A DNA stretch of 64,000 nt from contig JALCBP010000006.1 of NCBI GenBank assembly GCA_028066355.1, positions 1 through 64,000 of the forward strand, read 5' to 3'. The translations under genes were made by a program, and so were the position numbers. The notes beneath the pieces were generated by a model that saw only the letters and a list, made by a program, of their open reading frames with translations, had not been told where the DNA came from and did not search any database. The DNA is from UBA1268 sp002694955 (lineage in GTDB: Bacteria > Planctomycetota > Planctomycetia > Pirellulales > UBA1268). Every line of letters begins with the position of its first letter. Position 1 is the stretch's first letter. Positions 19,132 to 28,255 of the stretch are shown piece after piece.

Positions 19132-19509
19132 ATGAAATCACGAAAGTATTGTCTTCAAGTACTTGCTGGAGTGGCATTATTTATGTCACTTCCGATATCC
19201 AACGCTCTGGCGTCAGAAACTGAAGCACTGATCGTTTCGACGGTGCCGATTGATTCCGGACGACAAATGCTTCTCGTTATCAACACGGAAACAAACATCC
19301 TTGCCGTCTATCACATTGAAACTGGAAGTGGCGAAATTTCACTTCGCAGCACCCGCGCAATTGGATACGACCTCCAACTTGAGGACTTCAACGCTAAAGA
19401 CCCGAAACCAGCCGCTATAAAAAAAATGCTGCGGATTGACTCATCTCCCAGCCTTCCAGCCAATAGGATCGAGATAATCCCACCTTCTACGACTCAATCC
19501 AGCAGGTAA
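19132..19509 (+). CDS. Small secreted protein of unknown function
   Basis: 125 residues from the ATG at 19132, which I choose because it begins directly with a signal peptide (KYCLQVLAGVALFMSLPI...ALAS). The mature part is short and soluble: ALIVSTVPIDSGRQMLLVINTETNILAVYHIETGSG, suggesting one or two beta-propeller-like strands, then a tail IDSSPSLPANRIEIIPPS. I recognise no enzyme motif. Proteins of this form are common in planctomycetes. It precedes the acidic HTH protein by about 220 bases, so a shared transcript is possible. Confidence 0.75.
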   Translation: MKSRKYCLQVLAGVALFMSLPISNALASETEALIVSTVPIDSGRQMLLVINTETNILAVYHIETGSGEISLRSTRAIGYDLQLEDFNAKDPKPAAIKKMLRIDSSPSLPANRIEIIPPSTTQSSR

Positions 19510-19730
19510 TAACCAGCTAAATTCCCCGCTGTTGTGGGGCTGTCCTCATACATCAGCCAGTAAAGTTCTGGCAAATTGCCATTTGATTTCGAAACTGCCC
19601 ATCTATACCGGTTGCAGTAACTGCACGGACTGGATCGGCCCGATCGGGCTGCGTAGACTTTCGTAGAGGGGATAGTCGAGTTCCAAGATAGCGGGAGCTA
19701 GTTTTTCGATTAAGTAAGGAAGACTGATTT
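19510..19730. promoter_or_regulatory. Intergenic region with two perfect inverted repeats
   Basis: Two short palindromes precede the HTH protein gene: TGCAGTAACTGCA at 19613-19625 (6-bp arms, one central base) and GCCCGATCGGGC at 19638-19649 (perfect 12 bp). Their place about 80-120 bases before the start suggests operator sites or leader hairpins. Which factor binds them is unknown; self-regulation by the downstream HTH protein is one possibility. Confidence 0.35.
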
Positions 19731-21170
19731 ATGGCTGGTGGGTTTCTCGACATTGCTGAAGCGGCAGCGCATCTCAATATTTCAGAAGATGCAGTCAAAC
19801 AACTCGTTGACCAGCGGAAACTTTTTTCACTGAGGGACACATCCGGCCTTAAATTCAAACGTGAGGAACTCGATCGTTACCTAGAGGATCAGAAAGATAT
19901 TCTTGCCACAGATGGAACGGCCCCGGGAAACACAGAGAGTGGCCTCTCACTAGATGGATTAGAACTCGATCTCTCTGATAGTGAGTCCACAAGTCAAGAA
20001 AACAATGCACAGCAGCCGAATGCTGATGCACCTGCGAACGTTAACGAAGAGCAACCTGGCTCTGAAATCGGACTCGGTGAACTTGAACTTGAATCTGGCC
20101 TGTCACTCGCAGAAGGCAGCAATATTGATGATGGACCAGCAATTGAGGCGACTGGTATTCTGCCCGCTCAAGAAGCAGAAGCATCATTACTGATCGGTGG
20201 GGACCTTGATAGTTCAGACATTGATGTTCCTGCAACTTTACTCGGAACAAATGAAGAATTTTCTCAAGCACAAGACAAAGACATCTCACCACAAGAGCAA
20301 GACATTGAGGCTGCCTCGAGTGATGCGCTTGGTAAATCAGTTGACATCAGTGGAATCGATATTGATCTGAGCGGTGTTGACATCGCGGATTCCGCTGCCG
20401 CAGAAGAACCCGCACAAAGTCTGGTGCTCGGTGATTCCCTCGCTGGTGATATTGAGAGCATCGTTGCGAGTGATATTTTTATCGATGAAGGGTTGGCGTC
20501 CGCCGTATTTGAAACAGATGGATCTGGGAGCGTCGTCATACAGGATAGTGGTAGTATAGAGGCTAGCAATTCAAGTGATTTTATTGACGACAATGAAACG
20601 AGTGGCATTATTGATTCGGACCCTTTAAGCGATGGTTCTGACATTGGAAGCGCTATCTCAGACGTCAAAATGGAGGGGGGGCTTTCACTTGAGGATGGGA
20701 AAATTCAGGCATGGGACGTTGATCTAGGAGAATTTCTCAATGATGTTGAGGACGACCCTGATGCTGCAACCATGTTGGGTACCGCAAATGACTTTGATCT
20801 TGATGCTGAGGGTTCGTCAACGGATGACCCGAGTCAATCAGCCGATCTAGCTTCGTCTCAGGCTGGCGATTCAATGTTCGATAAATCAGCAGGTCCTGGT
20901 GATTCAAGCTTCTTCGGTGATGAGGTGGGACAGGATGCGGCACCACTGACAGCAGCTTCAGATATGCTCTCGAGCTCATTTGCTCTCATGGGCGACGACG
21001 CGAGATTTAATAGCTTACAGGTAACAGGTCTCATCTGTTGTGCGTTGCTGTTACTCGTCGGTGGCCTCCTGACGTTTGATCTTGTCAGAACTATCGGAAG
21101 TTCGGCAGACACCTCATTGTCGAATCCACTGGTTGGCAGTCTTTCACAGCTTTTTGGATGGCGCCAGTAG
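19731..21170 (+). CDS. Excisionase-type HTH domain joined to an acidic linker and C-terminal membrane helix
   Basis: 479 residues in three parts. Residues 1-50 are a MerR/excisionase-like DNA-binding domain (GFLDIAEAAAHLNISEDAVK and KFKREELDRYLED). Residues 60-410 are an extremely Asp/Glu/Ser-rich, low-complexity segment with recurring LSLxxG and DIDLSGVDI patterns (for example GLSLDGLELDL, GLSLAEGSN, GLSLEDGK). Residues about 425-455 form one membrane helix (LICCALLLLVGGLLTFDLV). The start is preceded by AAGGAAG. The family HTH normally binds DNA; here the acidic arm, the anchor and the lack of a catalytic domain suggest a membrane-tethered regulator or scaffold, but this is inference. The acidic linker is probably disordered. 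Convergent with comEC. Confidence 0.82.
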   Translation: MAGGFLDIAEAAAHLNISEDAVKQLVDQRKLFSLRDTSGLKFKREELDRYLEDQKDILATDGTAPGNTESGLSLDGLELDLSDSESTSQENNAQQPNADAPANVNEEQPGSEIGLGELELESGLSLAEGSNIDDGPAIEATGILPAQEAEASLLIGGDLDSSDIDVPATLLGTNEEFSQAQDKDISPQEQDIEAASSDALGKSVDISGIDIDLSGVDIADSAAAEEPAQSLVLGDSLAGDIESIVASDIFIDEGLASAVFETDGSGSVVIQDSGSIEASNSSDFIDDNETSGIIDSDPLSDGSDIGSAISDVKMEGGLSLEDGKIQAWDVDLGEFLNDVEDDPDAATMLGTANDFDLDAEGSSTDDPSQSADLASSQAGDSMFDKSAGPGDSSFFGDEVGQDAAPLTAASDMLSSSFALMGDDARFNSLQVTGLICCALLLLVGGLLTFDLVRTIGSSADTSLSNPLVGSLSQLFGWRQ

Positions 21171-21193
21171 GCATCAAAAGGATCTGTCCCTTA

Positions 21194-23863
21194 TCACAGA
21201 ATACATCGCCAACTGTTGGACCGAAACTGCTTCACCGTCATTGCGTCGTCAGTCATTGTAATCAAAACCGCGCCGTGATCTGTTGGACTTTCACCTGCTG
21301 TTCTTAAAACCTTTCGCAGACCATTCCAGCTCTGATAAAAGTTTTCACAAACACAGGACCAGTCACGACCACCAGACCCACTAACTATCACGACGCTTGG
21401 CCGCACTCCTGATGCGAGTTCTCGTGAGAAACCCGTTGTGCTTCCATGATGAGGAGCGATGAGAATATCACAATGAGGTAAACCAGAATGCAAAAGATTC
21501 CTCAAGGCGTCACCCTCAATATCGCCAGTGAATAACACTCGCTTTGATTCAATCGAGAGGTCAAGCACGATGCTACTCTGATTATCACTCACAACACTTG
21601 TCGTGGGGGCAAGCTGTGGATGTAACACACGAGCGACACATGAAGCACCAACAGAAATGACATCTCCAGCCAGCACAGTTCTGATCGGCACTTCGTACTT
21701 GACAAAAAGTCTCTTTATTTCAGTTGCTGAACGGGAAGAACTGTCGAGAAATTGTGGTGACACGATTACCTGACCTACGCGAAACTCTTTGAGAATACCG
21801 GGAACGGCATTGAAATGATCGGTGTCAGCGTGAGAAAGGACCAGATAATCAATCGTATGAATTCGATTGCTGAATAATGTTGCCCGAATTGATCGCAAAG
21901 CTGTTCTAGGCGCACCCAGCCTTCCCGCATCATACACGAGACAGTGACCTTCCCGCGTTTTTACTACTATTCCACAACCGTGTCCCATCCCCGCAATGGT
22001 TATTTGACTTTTTTTCAGACCAGCTTTTGGTATCAATTTCAGGCCGATCCCCAACACACTCAATACAAACAGGAAAACAAGGAATATGCAGGTTTTCTGC
22101 TGAAAGACTGATCGCTGGCTTCTTCCGCACAGACTTGCAAACCGTGATCCGCACAAAGCCTGTGTCTTTTTTGAGTAGCTACATAAGTGGAGCAGAAACA
22201 AAAAAACAACGACGTACCAGATTACAACCCACCACGTCGGCAATGCATATACACGGAATGCACTTCCCGGAAGACTCGATATCCGCGTGACGATCAGTGT
22301 AAGAAGTTCGAATAAGATCCCTGTAAGCCAACCCAAAGGTGCACAAATCGCTAAGGGCAATCCTGCTGTTACAAGACAGACAAACCCCGCTGCCATAACA
22401 ATGGGGAGAAGGGGTGCAATGAGCAGATTTGCCCCTACAGCAATTGGCACGAAGCGATTGAACTCAGAAGCCACCAGAGGGGCAGATGCAACCCATACCG
22501 ATCCACTTACCATGATTCCCCAGCGAAGACTACGCAAGATTTTATAAGCTGTATTTTTAAAGCCACTCTGATTTTTTTCAATTAATTGCTGAATTGCTTC
22601 ATGCGTCTGACGCTTCGGAGACAATCCGCCAAGAGACATCAACACCGCAGTCGCGAGAAAAGAAAGTTGCGAACCAACAGCGAGAACTGAAACAGGATTC
22701 CAGATAAGCAAAACAACACCGACAACTGCGAGTGAATGGATACCAGCCATTCGCCTCTTGGTCCAGACGCCAGCACACGCGACCCAGAGAAGTAATGTTG
22801 CACGCATTACAGGAAGAGCTGCACCGGTAATTCCGGCGTAAACCGTAATGACACATGTAACACACAACCAACTCATTCGATAAGGACAGCCAAGGAAGCG
22901 GAGCACATAGAAAACCGCAGTGGCTACCAATCCGACATGGAGACCAGAGATTGCAAGGATATGAATACAACCTGTATCCGAAAACACCCGCATCGTCTGT
23001 TCTGGTAGTGCCCGCCGTAGACCAAGAAGTAACGAGTCTGAAAGTGGTTGACTTCGGCTAGGTACAATTGCATGAAGTCGATCACGAAGAAGTTGACGTA
23101 GCCAATCTACGCAGCGTGTTGTGGAGTAAGTAACACCGTCTGGGCATATACCAATCGATGACCAATCACGCACCCGGATGATTGTCAATACTCGATTCAC
23201 CTGTGAATGGCGACGGTAATCGAACTCACCAGGATTATTGGGCGATGAAGGTCTCATCGCTCGCCCGTAGAGACGCACATGAGTCCCCACTAAGAGCGAA
23301 GGAGAATTACCATTAACAAAAACACGTGCATACCCAGAAACTGGCACCCAATGCTGCAAATGTCTGGCAGAACTCAACTGAAGAACCCAAGTCGACAACT
23401 CAGTGTCTTTTCCGTCTCCAAGCGTCCCTTGTGTTTTTGTCGTTTGCTCCGGAGCCTCTACAACACGACCCTTGACTACTACAGGTTGCGGTGACTCTGT
23501 CAGACTCCAAGCTAAGTCATCGCGTGAAAATAACCGCGCACAGCACCAGGCCCAACAACACACCGCAAACGCAATGCCGATCAAAAGAACCCACCATGCA
23601 ATACGACGCACAACAACCGGTTGGCCTTCCACCCGCAACAAATACGATGTCAGGGAAACACAGGCGATGGATACAACAATGAGCGAGATGACCCAAAAAC
23701 CACAAAATGTTGGGCAGCTACTAAAGAATGCTCCACTCGCGGCTCCGACGGCCAAGAAAATGAAGATTGATACCATCAAAGGAACTGATGGAATAAGCTC
23801 TCTGAGCACAGTGGCTACTCTTTTAAAGCCATTAGCCCGACGTTTTCGAGTAAACCCCAACAC
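21194..23863 (-). CDS. comEC: ComEC/Rec2 competence DNA channel
   Basis: Inner-membrane protein thought to carry single-stranded DNA into the cytosol during natural transformation. Residues about 25-120 hold the first helices; a soluble OB-like region (DUF4131) spans about 120-260. The competence core begins with SDSLLLGLRRALPEQTMRVF and ISGLHVGLVAT, followed by many helices. The C-terminal metallo-beta-lactamase domain starts GMGHGCGIVVKTREGHCLVY and has metal motif HADTDH, then FTGDIEGDA and APHHGS. At 889 residues it is somewhat longer than usual. The longest start is a GTG at 23863; an ATG at 23776 is also possible. No comEA is nearby. It lies 112 bases after prmC on the same strand. Confidence 0.93.
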   Translation of the reverse strand: MLGFTRKRRANGFKRVATVLRELIPSVPLMVSIFIFLAVGAASGAFFSSCPTFCGFWVISLIVVSIACVSLTSYLLRVEGQPVVVRRIAWWVLLIGIAFAVCCWAWCCARLFSRDDLAWSLTESPQPVVVKGRVVEAPEQTTKTQGTLGDGKDTELSTWVLQLSSARHLQHWVPVSGYARVFVNGNSPSLLVGTHVRLYGRAMRPSSPNNPGEFDYRRHSQVNRVLTIIRVRDWSSIGICPDGVTYSTTRCVDWLRQLLRDRLHAIVPSRSQPLSDSLLLGLRRALPEQTMRVFSDTGCIHILAISGLHVGLVATAVFYVLRFLGCPYRMSWLCVTCVITVYAGITGAALPVMRATLLLWVACAGVWTKRRMAGIHSLAVVGVVLLIWNPVSVLAVGSQLSFLATAVLMSLGGLSPKRQTHEAIQQLIEKNQSGFKNTAYKILRSLRWGIMVSGSVWVASAPLVASEFNRFVPIAVGANLLIAPLLPIVMAAGFVCLVTAGLPLAICAPLGWLTGILFELLTLIVTRISSLPGSAFRVYALPTWWVVIWYVVVFLFLLHLCSYSKKTQALCGSRFASLCGRSQRSVFQQKTCIFLVFLFVLSVLGIGLKLIPKAGLKKSQITIAGMGHGCGIVVKTREGHCLVYDAGRLGAPRTALRSIRATLFSNRIHTIDYLVLSHADTDHFNAVPGILKEFRVGQVIVSPQFLDSSSRSATEIKRLFVKYEVPIRTVLAGDVISVGASCVARVLHPQLAPTTSVVSDNQSSIVLDLSIESKRVLFTGDIEGDALRNLLHSGLPHCDILIAPHHGSTTGFSRELASGVRPSVVIVSGSGGRDWSCVCENFYQSWNGLRKVLRTAGESPTDHGAVLITMTDDAMTVKQFRSNSWRCIL

Positions 23864-23975
23864 AACCTGTACCGACGTTTGAACAGAATAGCATTGTTGC
23901 TACATGCGTGCAGGAAAACACACCTGACGCTGCTTAGAAGAAAAAGCGAGAGTAAGCCCGCCGAGGGGCAACTAA

Positions 23976-24884
23976 TTACAATGCTCGGGCTTGTATCACA
24001 CGGGGTAAACCCGCGCCGTCTTTTACTGTTGGTTCTCCGACCAACTCCGGCGCATCTGAAACAATTTTTTCCGCTGTTGAAGCTGTTGACGGGCCAACCT
24101 CAAGAAACATCCAACCATTCGATGACAGGCATCCTGACGCCTGCGCGACCAGTCGTTGAACTATTTCGCACCCTGTTACACCTCCCACAAGCGCTTCTCG
24201 CGGCTCGTAGATCCGAATGTCGTCAGGAAGACCATCAAACTCATCTTCGCGAATATATGGTGGATTACTCACGATTATATCCCACGGTCCAACTAGACTG
24301 GGATGGTCCAGCAGATCTGATCGAAACAGACTAATTTGCGTCTCCAGAGAGTGCTTACTCACATTAACAGACGCGATATCAAGAGCAGGTTGTGAGATAT
24401 CTGTAGCCGCAACGATGGCATCCTTCATGTGAGTCGCAAGTGCGATTGCAAGTGCACCCGAACCCGTGCCGACATCAAGTACACGCATGCCAACCTTACT
24501 GGAAAATTCCTGCTTCCAAACATCAAGGGCGCGAACCACAAGACCTTCAGTTTCCGGTCTTGGAATCAACGTTGCTGGCGTAACATTCAGTGATATTGAG
24601 AAAAACTCTTTCACACCAACAAGGTAAGCCACCGGCTCTCCCCGACCACGACGACGAACAAGCTCTCTGAAGTTGTCTCGAGACTTGCCATCAACAACTT
24701 CATCAAACGTCGTGTAGAGGTGAATCCTTGGACAGTTTCGCACGAAGGCAAGAAGCACTTCTGCATCTAGTCGCGGTGAATCGCTACCCCGTTTGGTGAG
24801 CCACTCTGTTGTCCACGTTAACAGTCGACCAACAGTCCAGACATCTCCTTCATCATCCTTGCTTACCGACAAATTATCTTCCAT
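23976..24884 (-). CDS. prmC: Peptide chain release factor N5-glutamine methyltransferase
   Basis: SAM-dependent enzyme that methylates the Gln of the GGQ motif of release factors, raising termination efficiency. The 302 residues show an N-terminal helical domain (about 1-90), SAM motif VLDVGTGSGALAIALA, and the catalytic NPPY in IVSNPPYIRE. The C-terminus ends RVIQARAL. It lies directly downstream of prfA, its substrate gene, 57 bases away, the classical order. Confidence 0.96.
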   Translation of the reverse strand: MEDNLSVSKDDEGDVWTVGRLLTWTTEWLTKRGSDSPRLDAEVLLAFVRNCPRIHLYTTFDEVVDGKSRDNFRELVRRRGRGEPVAYLVGVKEFFSISLNVTPATLIPRPETEGLVVRALDVWKQEFSSKVGMRVLDVGTGSGALAIALATHMKDAIVAATDISQPALDIASVNVSKHSLETQISLFRSDLLDHPSLVGPWDIIVSNPPYIREDEFDGLPDDIRIYEPREALVGGVTGCEIVQRLVAQASGCLSSNGWMFLEVGPSTASTAEKIVSDAPELVGEPTVKDGAGLPRVIQARAL

Positions 24885-24941
24885 ACGTTAATCAAGTCTT
24901 ATCAAGAAAGGAGAGAGTCGGCTCGAAAAAAAACATTCTTA

Positions 24942-26009
24942 TCAACGAGCCGCTGCGCTACTACGCCGTTCCTGTCGCACGCGATCTTCCATTGCATCAA
25001 ATAGAAGATTTAATCGTCCAGCGAGAATCTGATCAAGATTGAAATTCTGATTCATTCTATGATCTGTGACCCGATTCTGCGGGAAATTGTAGGTCCGAAT
25101 CCGTTGACTGCGGTCACCGGACCCAACAAGCCCCTTTCGCTCATTCGCACGTTTTTCATGTTCAATTTGTCGCTGGCGTTCATAGATCCGCGTCTTCAGA
25201 ACCCGCAATGCCTTCGCAAAGTTTTTGTGCTGGCTCTTTTCATCCTGACACTGCACAACGATACCCGTCTCGTGGTGTGTAAGCCGCACGGCGGAAGTTG
25301 TTTTGTTCACGTGCTGACCACCTGGCCCACTGGCACAAAACAAATCTTTCCGATACTCATCTGGAGCGATAGTAACCTCAACATCCTCTGGCTCCGGAAG
25401 CACTGCCACAGTCGCAGCTGATGTATGAACCCGCCCCTTCGTCTCCGTATCAGGAACACGCTGCACTCGATGGCCACCACTTTCGTACTGAAGATGCCTA
25501 AATACTTCGCCCCCAGAAACACCTATCACGAGCTCTTTAAAACCACCAAGCTCTGTAGGGCTGGCATCCATCACTTCTACATTCCATCCTGTTTCCGTGG
25601 CGTAACGTCGATACATTTCGAAAAGGTCACGAACAAAGAGTGCAGCCTCATCTCCCCCAGTACCCGCTCGTATTTCAACAATACACCGCGCTCGATCGGC
25701 ATCTGGATCATCAAGACAAACATCAAGAATCGCATCCCACTCGTCATCTCGTCGTTTCTGAAGATTAGGCAGTTCAGCTTCTGCGAGTTCACGCAAATCA
25801 GCATCATCTCCAGATATCATCTCATTGTATTCATCAATCTCTTGACCAATCGCAAGAAACGCCTTGTATCGGCGGACAATGCGAGTGAGGCTTCCATGCT
25901 CTCGGGCAATAGCTGACATCCGTTGTGAATCAGCGAGAACCTCTGGATCAGCAAGAAGCCTTTCCAGTTCCTCAAACCTTGCTAGCTTGGCATCGAGTTC
26001 TTCCCGCAT
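24942..26009 (-). CDS. prfA: Peptide chain release factor 1
   Basis: Recognises UAA and UAG stop codons and releases the finished protein from the ribosome. 355 residues from the ATG at 26009; a TTG at 26027 is in frame but the ATG gives the usual family start (MREELDAKLARFEEL). The catalytic GGQ is in SGPGGQHVNKTTSAVRLTH, and the RF1 stop-codon reader is upstream in VQRVPDTETKGRVHTSAATV. The PxT-type reader in that region supports RF1 rather than RF2. Located between rpmE and prmC. Confidence 0.96.
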   Translation of the reverse strand: MREELDAKLARFEELERLLADPEVLADSQRMSAIAREHGSLTRIVRRYKAFLAIGQEIDEYNEMISGDDADLRELAEAELPNLQKRRDDEWDAILDVCLDDPDADRARCIVEIRAGTGGDEAALFVRDLFEMYRRYATETGWNVEVMDASPTELGGFKELVIGVSGGEVFRHLQYESGGHRVQRVPDTETKGRVHTSAATVAVLPEPEDVEVTIAPDEYRKDLFCASGPGGQHVNKTTSAVRLTHHETGIVVQCQDEKSQHKNFAKALRVLKTRIYERQRQIEHEKRANERKGLVGSGDRSQRIRTYNFPQNRVTDHRMNQNFNLDQILAGRLNLLFDAMEDRVRQERRSSAAAR

Positions 26010-26135
26010 CACAACTCCAACTGCCAATAGAAATGAAATCGGCTAGCATACCTGCCACACCCGATGAACACTCTGCCCCTCCTCGGACCCTTTCGATAGC
26101 ATGATCCGGACACATCTGCCTGCCAGAGAGATGAA

Positions 26136-26387
26136 TCACGACTCTCCTGAGGCTTGGGCAGTCTTTTTCTTTTTCAAACTTGCGTAGCCACTCGTGCCGA
26201 ACTTTGTCTTAAACTTTTCTATTCGTCCAGCAGTGTCAACAAATTTCAGTTTGCCTGTAAAAAACGGATGACAAACATTGCAAATATCAATCTTTATCTC
26301 AGGTACGGTACTTCGTGTCGTAAAGGTATTTCCACAACCACACTTCACGACAGATTCCGAGTACTGTGGGTGAATGCCTTCTTTCAT
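26136..26387 (-). CDS. rpmE: Ribosomal protein bL31, zinc-binding form
   Basis: 83-residue protein of the large ribosomal subunit. MKEGIHPQYSESVVKCGCGN and DICNVCHPFFTGKLKF show the CxC and CxxC pairs that bind zinc in the standard (non-stress) form of L31. Just upstream of prfA in the usual order. The C-terminal tail (ASLKKKKTAQASGES) is basic and longer than E. coli L31. Confidence 0.96.
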   Translation of the reverse strand: MKEGIHPQYSESVVKCGCGNTFTTRSTVPEIKIDICNVCHPFFTGKLKFVDTAGRIEKFKTKFGTSGYASLKKKKTAQASGES

Positions 26388-26525
26388 CGTATTCGTCTTT
26401 CGATTTATTGTGCGTCCCTAAACGCGGACAAGTCATTTCCTAAACATGCTGTCTCGCAGGCAGAATGATACCGCCGAACTCGACACTGGGCAATTGGACT
26501 CTCTTTATTAAGGTCAAAAACGCCT

Positions 26526-28196
26526 CTACTGAGATGAACTTTCTTGTGTTGCGCCTTCGGCCTGTGCCCCGAGTTTCTTTGAATTGCTATCAAAACTTAT
26601 CTTCTCCGCTCGGAAACGGCTCCCAAAACGCTGAGGCGAGCGATCTTCAAGAAGTAATCGAATCGCTCCTTTTGTGTCTCCTGCCTGAAGCTTTGCCTCA
26701 GCGAGATTCAAACGGGCTGCCGACGCCCAACGGCCGTCTGGAGACGCAAGGAGCGTCATCCTCCCGAGGTAGTCCATGGCAATTTCAAAGTCACCCTCGG
26801 AAAGTGTGACAATACCCAGCCAATAGGTAGCATCTTCCTTCATCTCTTCATAAATACTGCGGACTGCTTCTCGCTGACCATCTGGCAAACTCGCGACCAA
26901 TTCGCCCACAGCTGCATTACTCGGCCGAGACAGCAAATATGCCTTTTTTGCTCCATTCGGACCTTCCAGCTGCCCTCGAAATTCACGCAGTCGGCCCGCA
27001 TAAAGTGGACGAATAGTTCGTCTACCAGTACTAAGCCCGCCTCCCTGTCGTTTCTCTTCCATCACGACACCCATGCCCCGAAGTTCTCTCGCTAGTGCCT
27101 GGTTCACGGCCATGTCTTTCGACTGTCTCCTTCGACGCACTTCAAAGGGGAAGGACCAAAGTGCCACGGGAGTTTCTCCGTTGCTCTCGGGAAGCGCTCC
27201 CACGGCTAAGCTACCCAAATTAGATGCATCGACAGCTAGCCGTACTGCCGAGCTACCAAAAAGGTTTTGCTCCAACATACTCATCCTTCGTGATAAGGAT
27301 TGTGGATCAGCAACAACTAAGACAACAAGACTAGTCATGTCATTCGCCGAAACCGGATAGCGGCGAGACTCATCATCGAGCTGCTTCAAAACAGCTGGAT
27401 TGGTTGATGCTTCTCGCGCCGTCGCAACACCTGCCCCAGCTAAACTCGGCACCGGAATCCCATAGGTTGGTTCAAATAAATAGGCTTCGTTTCCGGAAAT
27501 AAGCGCTGGCAGCCACGGGCGATAGCTGCCATCACGGTCAACCGTTGCCAACATTACTCCTTGAAGCCCTGACTGTCGTAGCAACTCAAGAAAGATCCAA
27601 CTTCTTTGGGATGCACTTGCTCGACCAGACAAAAGAATTTCACCCCGTTCAAACCATCGCACTCCTTTGCTATCGGCCGATGCCGTGAATGGTGGATCAC
27701 TTTGAATCGCCAATGATCGGATTGTCCAGCGGAAAAGTGACGTTGCGATGTCGACGTCATCAAGTGCGTCGCCCCGGGCTGTTTTTGCAATATCCGACAG
27801 CCATCGCTGATCGCGAATGGCTACAATGTCGTAGTTTGGGTCGAAGACAGAACTCGCAAGAACTTTCTCAGTACACATGCCTTGATAGTTTGTTGGCAAC
27901 GCACTACAGAGACTGTCTACCTTCCACTCTGCAATTGCGGCTGAGTCACCGACTGGATCGGCATGTATCCATTGGTTCAAACGATCGAACACCTGATCAA
28001 CCGCCAGGGTCTCCTCGTAATTTTCCAAACTGTCGAGGATGGTCATGGCCCCTTCGAGCAATTTACCACGAACGTCTTCTGAGACATGAGGAACAATAAC
28101 AACCTCGGTAGAAGGATTGGCAGGCGGGTCGCCACATCCTATAAATAAAAGAGCCAAAATAACGACACATACGCGGCCAGATCGTTGCAAAAACAT
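26526..28196 (-). CDS. Lipoprotein with transglutaminase-like and TPR-like parts
   Basis: About 556 residues from the ATG at 28196 (a GTG two codons earlier is possible). Signal sequence VCVVILALLFIGCGDP contains the lipobox IGC. The middle region (about 150-290) has RDQRWLSDIAKTARG, SASQRSWIFLELLRQSGL and YLFEPTYGIPVP, a layout like transglutaminase-fold domains, but the position where the catalytic Cys is expected reads Ser/Ala, so activity is doubtful. The C-terminal region (about 440-530) resembles TPR helices: SEGDFEIAMDYLGRM and ARLNLAEAKLQAGDTKGAIRLL. It lies 53 bases after kdsA on the same strand. Function unknown; the fold guess is weak. Confidence 0.78.
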   Translation of the reverse strand: MFLQRSGRVCVVILALLFIGCGDPPANPSTEVVIVPHVSEDVRGKLLEGAMTILDSLENYEETLAVDQVFDRLNQWIHADPVGDSAAIAEWKVDSLCSALPTNYQGMCTEKVLASSVFDPNYDIVAIRDQRWLSDIAKTARGDALDDVDIATSLFRWTIRSLAIQSDPPFTASADSKGVRWFERGEILLSGRASASQRSWIFLELLRQSGLQGVMLATVDRDGSYRPWLPALISGNEAYLFEPTYGIPVPSLAGAGVATAREASTNPAVLKQLDDESRRYPVSANDMTSLVVLVVADPQSLSRRMSMLEQNLFGSSAVRLAVDASNLGSLAVGALPESNGETPVALWSFPFEVRRRRQSKDMAVNQALARELRGMGVVMEEKRQGGGLSTGRRTIRPLYAGRLREFRGQLEGPNGAKKAYLLSRPSNAAVGELVASLPDGQREAVRSIYEEMKEDATYWLGIVTLSEGDFEIAMDYLGRMTLLASPDGRWASAARLNLAEAKLQAGDTKGAIRLLLEDRSPQRFGSRFRAEKISFDSNSKKLGAQAEGATQESSSQ

Positions 28197-28255
28197 AGTC
28201 ACTCCGTTTTCAGGGCGCCTTTATCAACCAGCCATGTCGCCCCGTTTGATGATTT

